64,000 nt of DNA from assembly GCF_946221635.1 (NCBI RefSeq), contig NZ_CAMIHB010000001.1, forward strand, positions 177,470 through 241,469, given 5' to 3'. Shown piece after piece: positions 24,355-31,914 of this stretch. The position numbers and the translations under genes were made by a program. Every line of letters begins with the position of its first letter. Positions within the stretch are counted from its first letter, which is position 1. The notes beneath the pieces were generated by a model. The model ran no database searches, had not been told where the DNA came from, and was given only the letters and a program-made list of their open reading frames with translations. The stretch comes from an uncultured Rhodoferax sp. (GTDB lineage: Bacteria > Pseudomonadota > Gammaproteobacteria > Burkholderiales > Burkholderiaceae_C).

Positions 24355-24412
24355 TTGCTATGAAATTCGTAGCTGCTTGCGCACTGTTGATGGGGGCTAT
24401 GGCCTCATTTCA
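24355..24412 (+). repeat. Dispersed repeat family A, copy at transglycosylase start
   Basis: The element starts directly after the parE stop (TTGCTATGAAATTCGTAGCT, GCTTGCGCACTGTTGATGGG, GGCTATGGCC) and matches the copies at 13821, 38525 and 47992 at the TTGCTAT, GTAGCTGCTTGCGCA and GGGCT blocks. It contains the initiation codon of the next gene and encodes about 15 residues of its signal peptide. Confidence 0.75.
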
Positions 24413-25235
24413 TGCCCAGGCGGATGTTTGGGTGTGGGTGGACGAGCAGGGCCACAGCCACTTTGCGTCCGAGCAAGTGGATGCGCGCTACGGCCTGTTC
24501 TACCGTGCGCCGCTGCCGCTGGCGGCGCCGGACGCGCAAGCCGCGGCGCCAGCCGCCCCGGAGCTCCATCCCAAGCTGGCCGAGTTTTTTGAATCCTCCC
24601 CGCGCTACCGCAAGATCCAGCCGCTGCTGAAAGACGCCGCCGCGCGCTACCGCGTGGACTATGCACTGCTGCAGGCGTTGGTCGCGACGGAATCGGGCTT
24701 CAACGAACAGGCCGTGTCGCCCAAAGGTGCCATTGGCCTGATGCAGGTCATGCCCGACACCGCGCGCCGGTTTGGTGTGGACAGCGACCGCTGGAAATCG
24801 GTGGAGGCCAAGCTGGCCGACCCCAAGACCAATATCGGGTTGGGCACGCGCTACCTGCGTCTGCTGATGGACATGTTCCCCGGCCAGTTGGACCTGGCCC
24901 TGGCCGCCTACAACGCGGGCGAGGGCGCCGTGCAGCGGGCGGGCAACAAGGTGCCCAACTACAAGGAAACCCAGAACTACGTGGCCACCGTGGGCGAGCT
25001 GTATGCCGCCCTCAAGCCGCCGGTGCCTGCGCCCCAGGTCGCCAAGGCCACGGGCGGCCGAGTCAAGGCCACGTATGGCGAAGGCTATGTGCTGGCCGGC
25101 GCCCGGGATCCCTATCTGCTCCAGCCCCCCGGTGCGACCTCCGGCGTTGCCCTGGGTGGGGCCATGGGCCGCGGGAACATGGTGCCCGTTTTGCCAACTC
25201 TGCCAAATACTGACTCCCGTTTAGCGTCGGAGTAA
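24360..25235 (+). CDS. Lytic transglycosylase (SLT type) with DUF4124-like N-terminus
   Basis: A 291-residue secreted peptidoglycan transglycosylase. After a signal peptide (MKFVAACALLMGAMASFHAQ-A) there is a small DUF4124-like segment (DVWVWVDEQGHSHFAS). The SLT domain (about residues 95-220) has the catalytic Glu in ALVATESGFNEQAVSPKG, then AIGLMQVMPDTA and AAYNAGEGAVQR. It cleaves murein to anhydromuropeptides in the periplasm. The start codon and most of the signal peptide are supplied by a family A repeat, and there is no Shine-Dalgarno, only five bases separating ATG from the parE stop. Translation may be coupled to parE. Confidence 0.9.
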   Translation: MKFVAACALLMGAMASFHAQADVWVWVDEQGHSHFASEQVDARYGLFYRAPLPLAAPDAQAAAPAAPELHPKLAEFFESSPRYRKIQPLLKDAAARYRVDYALLQALVATESGFNEQAVSPKGAIGLMQVMPDTARRFGVDSDRWKSVEAKLADPKTNIGLGTRYLRLLMDMFPGQLDLALAAYNAGEGAVQRAGNKVPNYKETQNYVATVGELYAALKPPVPAPQVAKATGGRVKATYGEGYVLAGARDPYLLQPPGATSGVALGGAMGRGNMVPVLPTLPNTDSRLASE

Positions 25236-25243
25236 AAGGCCCC

Positions 25244-26341
25244 ATGGTTTTCTTTCACGTAGTGCGTTTCCTCGGCGTTGCACTTTTGCTCTGCTTCGTA
25301 TTGATCTCTGTTCCATTTATGGCAGAGCACAACTGGACTCAAGCGGGGCTGTGCTGGGCTATGGTGGGGCTGGGCCTGTACATAGCAGTGCTTGGAGACA
25401 GAGGCATAGCGCGCCGCAAGGCCTCCGCTGCAGAAAGACGGCAGCTTGAAGCGCAGGCATTTCGTGGATTGGAGTTGACGGTTGGCCTACGCTGGGTGTT
25501 CAGCGCTTTTGTACTTGGCACGATTGGATTGCTGGATTGGTTCGCTTTGATTGCCGTACCTACTATCTATTCTCGCAAGGGCATTCTGGCGGCGTTGCTA
25601 TTTGCAGCATTGGGCACGGTCTTGCTTGTCGGACTTTTGAGTTTGCTGCGAACTATGTGGTCTGCCGCAAGGGATGGGCTCTTGGTCCAAATGGATAGCC
25701 TTGGCTTGACCTTGTGGGGGCGGCCATTCATTGCATGGTCGCTTGTGGAAGGCATAGATTTGGAGGAGGTGGAGGTAAAAGGTCGAACCCAACATAGACT
25801 GGTTTTGGCCCTTCATCGGTCGCACTTTTCTTCGGCCAAGTTTGCAAGATTTATTGATTGGCTACATTGGACTGCACCGCGTTGCAACGTATCGTCGAGA
25901 ACATTGACCGTGCCATGCGCGTTATTGGATGTGGATCCACATCTGATGACCCAAGCAGCGAAAGTTCTCGCGGATCGGTTTGGAAGTTGTCGTGTTATCG
26001 ATTGGACACGGCACATTCATATTGACAAAGCAATAGCGTCGAAGGACAGGCTGGCGGCAATGGAGAACGTCAATCGAGATGTGGACAAACTTGTAGCCCG
26101 TCTAAGTTTATTGGATTCGAACACACCAACCGCAGCGGCTGAAATTTCAAAAGTCGAAGAAAAACTGCAATCAACTCTGTTGCAGGGGAAGGAACTCAGT
26201 GACGCGCATATGCGGGCATATCAGTCGCAAGTAGAAGAAATGTCATCCAAGTTGATCAAGTTGAAATGGCTTGGAGCTCTCTTGTTTGTGCTTGCAGTTG
26301 CTGCATTGGGCCTGCAGGTCACTTCCATTCTGGGGCGCTGA
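25244..26341 (+). CDS. Hypothetical membrane protein with C-terminal coiled coil
   Basis: A 365-residue protein not recognised by me. Hydrophobic helices are at about residues 5-25 and 30-48, two more at 85-105 and 112-135, then a long soluble domain, a charged helical region (about 275-335, with KVEEKLQSTLLQGKELSDAH) and a final helix LGALLFVLAVAALGLQV at the C-terminus. The base composition is clearly lower in G+C and codon choice is less biased than in parE and parC on either side. It splits the usual parE/transglycosylase/parC neighbourhood. Both points suggest recent acquisition. Start 25244 follows the transglycosylase stop by eight bases. Confidence 0.7.
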   Translation: MVFFHVVRFLGVALLLCFVLISVPFMAEHNWTQAGLCWAMVGLGLYIAVLGDRGIARRKASAAERRQLEAQAFRGLELTVGLRWVFSAFVLGTIGLLDWFALIAVPTIYSRKGILAALLFAALGTVLLVGLLSLLRTMWSAARDGLLVQMDSLGLTLWGRPFIAWSLVEGIDLEEVEVKGRTQHRLVLALHRSHFSSAKFARFIDWLHWTAPRCNVSSRTLTVPCALLDVDPHLMTQAAKVLADRFGSCRVIDWTRHIHIDKAIASKDRLAAMENVNRDVDKLVARLSLLDSNTPTAAAEISKVEEKLQSTLLQGKELSDAHMRAYQSQVEEMSSKLIKLKWLGALLFVLAVAALGLQVTSILGR

Positions 26342-26381
26342 ATACCCCCCAAATCCACTAACTATTAAAAGAACCGGTTTC

Positions 26382-28769
26382 ATGACTGACCAAACCACGC
26401 TTGATCTGATGCCCGAACCCGCAGCCCCTGGCGCGGACGGCGAACTGAACCTGGCCAGCTACGCCCAACAGGCCTACCTGGAATACGCACTTTCCGTGGT
26501 CAAGGGCCGGGCCCTGCCCGATGTGGCCGATGGCCTCAAGCCCGTGCAGCGCCGCATTCTCTACAGCATGGGCCGCATGGGCCTGGGCTTTGGCGGCTCC
26601 AATGGCAATGCCGGTGCCAAGCCGGTCAAGAGCGCGCGCGTGGTGGGGGATGTGCTGGGCCGCTTCCATCCACATGGTGACCAGTCCGCCTACGACGCCC
26701 TGGTGCGCATGGCACAGGACTTTTCGCAGCGCTATCCGTTGGTGGACGGCCAGGGCAACTTCGGCAGCCGCGATGGCGACGGCGCCGCCGCCATGCGGTA
26801 TACCGAAGCGCGTCTGGCGAAGATCACCACGCTGCTGCTGGACGAGATCGACATGGGCACGGTGGACTTCGTGCCCAACTACGACGGCTCCACCGAAGAG
26901 CCCAAGCAACTGCCCGCGCGCCTGCCCTTCAGCCTGCTGAATGGTGCCAGCGGTATTGCCGTGGGCCTGGCCACCGAAATCCCCAGCCACAACCTGCGCG
27001 AGATCGCCGATGCCTGCGTGGCACTGGTCAAGAACGAGAAGCTCAGCGACGAGGAACTCTTCGCGCTGATTCCCGGCCCCGACTTCCCGGGCGGTGGGCA
27101 AATCATCAGCAGCGCCACTGACATTGCCGATGCCTACCGCAGTGGCCGCGGCAGTCTCAAGGTGCGTGCGCGCTGGAAGATCGAAGACCTGGCGCGCGGC
27201 CAATGGCAACTGGTGGTGACGGAGTTGCCGCCCGGCGTGAGCAGCCAGCGCGTGCTGGAAGAGATTGAGGAGCTCACCAACCCCAAGGTCAAGGCGGGCA
27301 AAAAGACCTTGAGTCAGGAGCAGACCCAGCTCAAGGCCAGCATCCTCAATGTGCTGGACGGTGTGCGGGACGAGTCCAACAAGGACGCGCTGGTGCGTCT
27401 GGTGTTCGAGCCCAAGAGCCGTGCGGTGGAGCAGCAGGAGCTCATCACCACGCTGCTGGCCCATACCAGCCTGGAAACCTCTTCGCCCATCAACCTCACC
27501 ATGGTGGGGCTGGACGGCAAGCCGGTGCAGAAGTCGCTGCGCCAGATGCTGGTGGAATGGATTGCCTTCCGTGCCTCCACCATCGAACGCCGCAGCCGCC
27601 ACCGCCTGGGCAAGGTGCTGGACCGTATCCACATCCTCGAAGGTCGGCAACTGGTGCTGCTCAATATCGATGAGGTGATCGCCATCATCCGCAACAGCGA
27701 CGAGCCCAAGGCCGCGCTGATTGCCCGCTTCAAACTCAGCGACCGCCAGGCCGAAGACATCCTCGAAATCCGCCTGCGCCAACTGGCGCGGCTGGAAGCC
27801 ATCAAGATCGAGCAGGAGCTGTCCGAGCTGCGCACCGAGCAGGGCAAGCTCGAAGAAATCCTCAACAGCCCGGCCGCGCTGCGCCGCCTCATGGTCAAGG
27901 AAATCGAAGCCGACGCCAAGACCTTTGCCGACGCGCGCCGCACGCTGATCCAGGCCGAGAAAAAGGCCGTGGCCGAAGTCAAGGTGGTGGACGAGCCCGT
28001 CACCGTGGTGGTCTCCGAAAAAGGCTGGGTGCGTGCCCGTACCGGCCATGGCCACGAGGCCAGCAGCTTTGCCTTCAAGGCCGGTGACGGCCTGTACGGC
28101 ACCTTTGAGTGCCGCACGGTGGAAACGCTGCTGGTGTTTGGCTCCAACGGCCGTATCTACAGCGTGGCGGTCTCGGCCCTGCCTGGTGGACGCGGTGATG
28201 GCCAACCGGTCACCACGCTCATTGAGCTGGAAAGCGGTACCCAGCTGCTCTATTACTTCGCCGGCCCTGCAACCGCCCAGTTGCTCTTGTCCAGCAGCGC
28301 AGGCTATGGCTTTATTGCCAGCGTGGAGAACATGACCTCGCGCCAGAAAGCCGGCAAGGCCTTTGTGGGTGTGGGCGACGGCGAAACGTTGTGCGCCCCC
28401 AGCCTGGTGGCGGGTGCGCAGGGCAAGGTCACCGTGGCGGGCACCCCTGCGATGGTTGTGGCACCTGCTACGCATGTGGCCTGCGCGTCCACGGGCGGGC
28501 GCATCCTCACGTTTGAGATCACCGAACTCAAGCAGATGGCCAATGGCGGGCGCGGCCTCATGCTTATCGACCTGGAAGCCAAGGACACCCTGGCCGGTGC
28601 CGCCGCCTACACGCGCAGCATCCGCATCGACGGCATCGGCCGCGGCGGCAAGGAGCGCGACGAGACCCTGGAAATCCGCAGCCTCAACAACGCGCGCGCT
28701 GCGCGTGGCCGCAAAGGCAAGGCGGCCGATCTGGGCTTCAAGCCGAACCGCATCACGCGCGTGGAGTGA
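26382..28769 (+). CDS. parC: DNA topoisomerase IV subunit A
   Basis: A 795-residue ParC, the DNA-cleaving subunit of topoisomerase IV. The catalytic Tyr is in AAMRYTEARLAKI. The quinolone-determining region reads FHPHGDQSAYDALV, with Gln at the position of the usual Ser and Asp at the Glu position; I believe Gln is common in Burkholderiales. The C-terminal beta-pinwheel (about residues 510-790) is complete. Start ATG 26382 follows 40 bases after the acquired-looking membrane gene. It acts with ParE encoded 2 kb upstream. Confidence 0.96.
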   Translation: MTDQTTLDLMPEPAAPGADGELNLASYAQQAYLEYALSVVKGRALPDVADGLKPVQRRILYSMGRMGLGFGGSNGNAGAKPVKSARVVGDVLGRFHPHGDQSAYDALVRMAQDFSQRYPLVDGQGNFGSRDGDGAAAMRYTEARLAKITTLLLDEIDMGTVDFVPNYDGSTEEPKQLPARLPFSLLNGASGIAVGLATEIPSHNLREIADACVALVKNEKLSDEELFALIPGPDFPGGGQIISSATDIADAYRSGRGSLKVRARWKIEDLARGQWQLVVTELPPGVSSQRVLEEIEELTNPKVKAGKKTLSQEQTQLKASILNVLDGVRDESNKDALVRLVFEPKSRAVEQQELITTLLAHTSLETSSPINLTMVGLDGKPVQKSLRQMLVEWIAFRASTIERRSRHRLGKVLDRIHILEGRQLVLLNIDEVIAIIRNSDEPKAALIARFKLSDRQAEDILEIRLRQLARLEAIKIEQELSELRTEQGKLEEILNSPAALRRLMVKEIEADAKTFADARRTLIQAEKKAVAEVKVVDEPVTVVVSEKGWVRARTGHGHEASSFAFKAGDGLYGTFECRTVETLLVFGSNGRIYSVAVSALPGGRGDGQPVTTLIELESGTQLLYYFAGPATAQLLLSSSAGYGFIASVENMTSRQKAGKAFVGVGDGETLCAPSLVAGAQGKVTVAGTPAMVVAPATHVACASTGGRILTFEITELKQMANGGRGLMLIDLEAKDTLAGAAAYTRSIRIDGIGRGGKERDETLEIRSLNNARAARGRKGKAADLGFKPNRITRVE

Positions 28770-28774
28770 ACACC

Positions 28775-29059
28775 ATGACCAATCCTCCCAACGACACCAC
28801 CCTCAAGCTCAAGCTGCCCGATGGCGCCGTGTTTGAAGACCTGAAACTGCGCCGCTGTGCAGAAGACGCCATCGATCTGGATATGGACCTGGTCGAGCGC
28901 ATCTGCAAGCTCAACGACTGGGATTTCGCCAAGGTGAAGGAAAACCCCGGCCCGGTGGTGAGCACCATATTGAGCGTCTGGTACAAGCAGCACCTCTCCG
29001 AAGGGGGCTCGCCAGACATGCTGATGGAAGCCCTCAAGCAAGCGCCCATGCGGCATTGA
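28775..29059 (+). CDS. Small conserved hypothetical protein
   Basis: A 94-residue, acidic, probably cytoplasmic protein not recognised. It has a beta-rich start (TTLKLKLPDGAVFEDLKLRR), then a helical part (MDLVERICKLNDWDFAKVKE) and ends MEALKQAPMRH. ATG 28775 lies five bases after the parC stop; a GTG at 28766 overlapping the stop is possible. It is directly followed by a YjdM-like gene (eight-base gap) in the same orientation, so parC, this gene and yjdM likely share a transcript. Confidence 0.6.
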   Translation: MTNPPNDTTLKLKLPDGAVFEDLKLRRCAEDAIDLDMDLVERICKLNDWDFAKVKENPGPVVSTILSVWYKQHLSEGGSPDMLMEALKQAPMRH

Positions 29060-29067
29060 AAGAAAAC

Positions 29068-29406
29068 ATGAGTACCTTACCCCCATGCCCCCAGTGCCAA
29101 TCGGCCTACACCTATGAGGACGGCGCCTTGCTGGTCTGCCCCGAGTGCGCCCACGAATGGAGCCGTGATGCCTCGGTTCAGCAGGAGGCGGCCCGTGTCT
29201 GGAAAGATGCCAATGGCAATGTGCTGCAGGACGGTGATACGGTGGTGCTGGTCAAAGACCTGAAGGTCAAAGGCTCTTCCAGCGCGATCAAGGTGGGCAC
29301 CAAGGTCAAGAACATCCGCCTGGTCGACGGCGACCACGACATCGATTGCAAGATCGACGGTTTTGGCGCAATGCAGCTCAAGTCGGAGTTTGTGAAAAAA
29401 GCCTGA
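29068..29406 (+). CDS. yjdM: YjdM/PhnA-family zinc ribbon protein
   Basis: A 112-residue YjdM (formerly PhnA) family protein. An N-terminal zinc ribbon has CPQC and CPECAHEW. The C-terminal domain (about residues 45-112, GDTVVLVKDLKVKGSSSAIK) is the SH3-like fold of the family, ending MQLKSEFVKKA. Although historically linked to phosphonate metabolism, YjdM itself is not phosphonoacetate hydrolase and its role is unclear. ATG 29068 is the standard start. It is convergent with the next hypothetical gene. Confidence 0.92.
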   Translation: MSTLPPCPQCQSAYTYEDGALLVCPECAHEWSRDASVQQEAARVWKDANGNVLQDGDTVVLVKDLKVKGSSSAIKVGTKVKNIRLVDGDHDIDCKIDGFGAMQLKSEFVKKA

Positions 29407-29419
29407 TGCCGGCGCTGCA

Positions 29420-30178
29420 TCACCCCCGCGGCGCGGCGTCGTGCAGCAAGGCAGTGGCGGCCTGTACACGCAGTGCCAACGGTGCCGCCGGGTCCTGCAT
29501 CACCGCGCGAAGAAAGGCGGCTGGGGTCTCCGTCGGGTAGTGCGGGAGCGGGGTGCCTGCCGAGGCAGCTTCGGCCAGGGCGCTCCCCGCAGGCGCAGCC
29601 TTGGGCGGTGCGGGCTGCAACCCTTGCAGTGCCTTGGCGTAGTCCTGCGGGCGCATGCTTGGCAAGCGCCCGAGCAATTGCGCCTGCGCGTCCTGCCCCG
29701 GATCGCGGTCCAGCCAGGGTTCGTCGGCGAAAACCGCAGCCAGGTCCGGTGCGATGAAGGCGGACCATTGCTCACCCTGACCATGCGCCTGCAGCGCAGG
29801 TGTCGGCGCCGGAAACACCGGATCGGGCCCCGGGAAGCGGCGCAGGCGCTGGGGGGCAACGGCGGGCAGGTAGCGCTGGCATAGCAGCTCGATGAACCGG
29901 GCCGCGTCTGCGGCCGGCAAGGCCTGTTGCCACGAAAACCAGAGCTGGTAGCCATCGGCACCGTTGATGGCAATGGCAGGTGCAGGGAGGGCCAGGTCCG
30001 TCTGGACCCCGTGCCACACTGCCCCCAGATCTTGCCATTCTGCCGGGCGTGCCAGTTCCAGTACCGCACAGCGCACACGACCGTCTTCCCCGATCAGGGA
30101 CCAGTCCCTGCCTGCGCCTGGCTGGGCCTGCGCAGCGGCATGGTAGAGGCGGGCGATTTCGGATTGCAAGGCGTTCAT
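29420..30178 (-). CDS. Conserved hypothetical protein
   Basis: A 252-residue protein, cytoplasmic by the lack of a signal sequence. The N-terminal 150 residues have DGRVRCAVLELARPAEWQDL, INGADGYQLWFSWQQ and FIELLCQRYLP; the second is vaguely reminiscent of primase/polymerase-like folds but no catalytic triad is evident. The C-terminal part is Ala/Pro-rich and ends HYPTETPAAFLRAVMQD...TALLHDAAPRG. I do not recognise the family. ATG 30178 is chosen; a longer frame to 30238 would use the inverted repeat at 30200. No Shine-Dalgarno is clear. Confidence 0.65.
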   Translation of the reverse strand: MNALQSEIARLYHAAAQAQPGAGRDWSLIGEDGRVRCAVLELARPAEWQDLGAVWHGVQTDLALPAPAIAINGADGYQLWFSWQQALPAADAARFIELLCQRYLPAVAPQRLRRFPGPDPVFPAPTPALQAHGQGEQWSAFIAPDLAAVFADEPWLDRDPGQDAQAQLLGRLPSMRPQDYAKALQGLQPAPPKAAPAGSALAEAASAGTPLPHYPTETPAAFLRAVMQDPAAPLALRVQAATALLHDAAPRG

Positions 30179-30199
30179 GGTGTCGGGTAGAAGGGCAGA

Positions 30200-30392
30200 G
30201 TGGCAGACATGCTGTGGGCCAAGGGCATAGTCTGCCACTACCTGGTTTTGCCGAATTTGGAATGCGTAGATTGTTGGAATGCATCGCTAGCCAAGACGAG
30301 GGGTGCTCCTGAAGTGATATGCGCTCTGGACGCTAACAAGCTGAAAGATGCACCAAATGGAAAGGCCGCTATATGCGGCCTTTCGTCTTTTT
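30200..30392 (+). ncRNA. Candidate small RNA region ending in a terminator
   Basis: In the 290-base gap between two minus-strand genes, the plus strand holds a 9-bp inverted repeat GTGGCAGAC/GTCTGCCAC (30200-30208, 30230-30238) extendable by ATGC/GCAT, a direct repeat TTGGAATGC (30257-30265, 30274-30282), a GGTGC/GCACC pair, and then a strong plus-strand intrinsic terminator. No plus-strand gene precedes the terminator, so it may end a short non-coding transcript. It does not resemble 6S, SRP, tmRNA or RNase P RNA as I know them. The 5' end is not defined. Confidence 0.35.
30361..30392 (+). terminator. Rho-independent terminator without an upstream plus-strand gene
   Basis: AAAGGCCGC-TATAT-GCGGCCTTT is followed by CGTCTTTTT on the plus strand, a classical intrinsic terminator. 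It is not bidirectional: no T-run follows it on the minus strand. Confidence 0.8.
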
Positions 30393-30408
30393 GTCCGGCA
30401 CAAAAGAC

Positions 30409-30468
30409 AGCTCCTAATTTAGGAGCTGTTCGCGCACTATCCACGGGGGCTACAGCCCCCTTTTCTTA
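30409..30468 (+). repeat. Dispersed repeat family A, copy abutting the efflux operon
   Basis: AGCTCCTAATTTAGGAGCT, GTTCGCGCACTATCCACGGG, GGCTACAGCCCCCTTTTC: the family A blocks (GGAGCTG, CGCGCA, CCACGGGGGCT) are clear. It contains two hairpins (AGCTCCTA/TAGGAGCT and GGGGGCT/AGCCCCC plus T-run). The right end touches the stop codon of the outer-membrane efflux gene (TAA at 30471-30469). Confidence 0.7.
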
Positions 30469-31914
30469 TTACTTCTGCTCTGCAGCCGCCTCCGTTTCCT
30501 TCCAGCCGCCACCCAGCACCTTGTACAGGTTCACCAGGTTTTGCAGTTGCTGGGTCTGTACCTGCACCACCGCCTGTTGGGCGGTGAACAGTGCGCGCTG
30601 GGCTTCCAGCACATCGAACGAGCTGGCTGCGCCGGCCTTGAAGCGCAGGTCGGTCAGTTGCATGGTGGTCTGGGTCGCGGCCAGCTGGGCGGTCTGGGCT
30701 TGCAGCTGCTCACCCAAGGTGGCGCGCCCGGCCAGTGCATCGGCCACTTCCTTGAAGCCGGTCTGGATGGCTTTTTCGTACTGCGCGATGGCGATGTCCT
30801 TGTTGACCTTGGCCGCTTCGAGGTTGGCCTTGTTGCGGCCGGCGTCGAAGATGGGCATCAGGATCTGCGGGACAAAGGTCCAGGCCGTGGGCGTTCCGGG
30901 GTTGAACAGCGTGTCCAGGTCACTGCTAGCCACACCGGCACTGGCGGTGAGCGTGATGCGCGGGAAGAAGGCGGCGCGGGCGGCACCGATGTTCGCGTTC
31001 AGGGCGAGCAGGTTTTGCTCGGCCTGGCGCACATCGGGGCGACGCACCAGCAGCTCGGACGGCACACCGGCAGGCAGATCGCTCAAAAAGCCTTGCTCGG
31101 TCAGCCCCAGGCCCTGGGGCAGGTCTGCCGGCAGGGTTTGGCCCACCAGCAGCACCAGGGCGCTCTCGTCTGTGGCACGCTGGCGCGTCAGTTGCGCGAG
31201 CGACACCTTGGCCGCTTCGAGTTGGCTCTGGGCGGTGCTCAGGTCCAGCTTGGAAGCGGCGTCGTTGTCGTACTTGAGCTGCGTGAGGCGCAGGCTCTCT
31301 TGGCGGGTCTTGAGCGTGTCGCGGGTGACGCGCAGCAGCTCGTCGTCCGCCAGCAGCGTGAGGTAGGTGTTGGCGACCGACGCAATCAGGCTGATCTGCA
31401 CGGTCTTGCGGGCTTCCTCAGAGGCCAACACTTGCGCCTGGGCCGCCTGGCTCAGGGCGCGCACGCGGCCGAAGAAGTCCAGCTCATACGACGTCACGCT
31501 CAGGCCTGCGCTGTAGCTGCTGGTGATGGCGCCGCTGGCGGCCGGGCCGCGGCTGCCGTTGAAGCCAGCATTCACGGTGGGCAGCTGGTCGGCGCGCGCG
31601 ACTTGCAGCTTGGCGCGGGTGGCCTCGATGTTGAGCGCGGCCACGCGCAGGTCGCGGTTGTTCTCCAAGGACAGCTCAATCAGGCGCTTGAGGCGCGCGT
31701 CCTTGAAGAAGGCTTGCCACTCGGTCTCGGCTGCGGTGCGGGCGTTGGCTTCGGCCGTGGGCAGCGCAGGGGCGGCGGCCACGGTGGGGAAGCTGTCGGC
31801 CACCGGCGCGGCCGGGCGGGTGAAGCTGGGGATGAAGCTGCAGCCCGCCAGCCACAGGGCGGCTGACAGGGTGGCCAGGCGCAGGGCCGGGCGCGTGTAG
31901 GAATGCTTACTCAT
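30469..31914 (-). CDS. RND efflux outer membrane lipoprotein (OprM/NodT family)
   Basis: A 481-residue outer-membrane channel of the NodT/OprM family. The signal peptide ends in a lipobox (LWLAGC, Cys about 25). Two OEP repeats with long coiled-coil helices follow (WQAFFKDARLKRLIELSLEN and ARAAFFPRITLTASAG are typical). It completes the tripartite pump encoded upstream. ATG 31914 overlaps the pump gene's stop by eight bases, so the two are coupled. The gene ends at a family A repeat that could terminate transcription. Confidence 0.93.
   Translation of the reverse strand: MSKHSYTRPALRLATLSAALWLAGCSFIPSFTRPAAPVADSFPTVAAAPALPTAEANARTAAETEWQAFFKDARLKRLIELSLENNRDLRVAALNIEATRAKLQVARADQLPTVNAGFNGSRGPAASGAITSSYSAGLSVTSYELDFFGRVRALSQAAQAQVLASEEARKTVQISLIASVANTYLTLLADDELLRVTRDTLKTRQESLRLTQLKYDNDAASKLDLSTAQSQLEAAKVSLAQLTRQRATDESALVLLVGQTLPADLPQGLGLTEQGFLSDLPAGVPSELLVRRPDVRQAEQNLLALNANIGAARAAFFPRITLTASAGVASSDLDTLFNPGTPTAWTFVPQILMPIFDAGRNKANLEAAKVNKDIAIAQYEKAIQTGFKEVADALAGRATLGEQLQAQTAQLAATQTTMQLTDLRFKAGAASSFDVLEAQRALFTAQQAVVQVQTQQLQNLVNLYKVLGGGWKETEAAAEQK

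Noticed and set aside
26650..26730. Gln in the ParC quinolone region as an acquired resistance mutation
   Set aside because: Gln at this position appears, from memory, to be normal in Burkholderiales ParC, so it is not evidence of selection.
26358..28475. 705-codon open frame antisense to parC
   Set aside because: The translation is low-complexity (His, Gln, Ala, Gly, Leu-rich) and no domain is visible; parC on the other strand is unambiguous.
30238..30444. 68-codon minus-strand frame in the intergenic region
   Set aside because: It crosses the terminator hairpin and part of a repeat, has no ribosome site and no coding-like composition.
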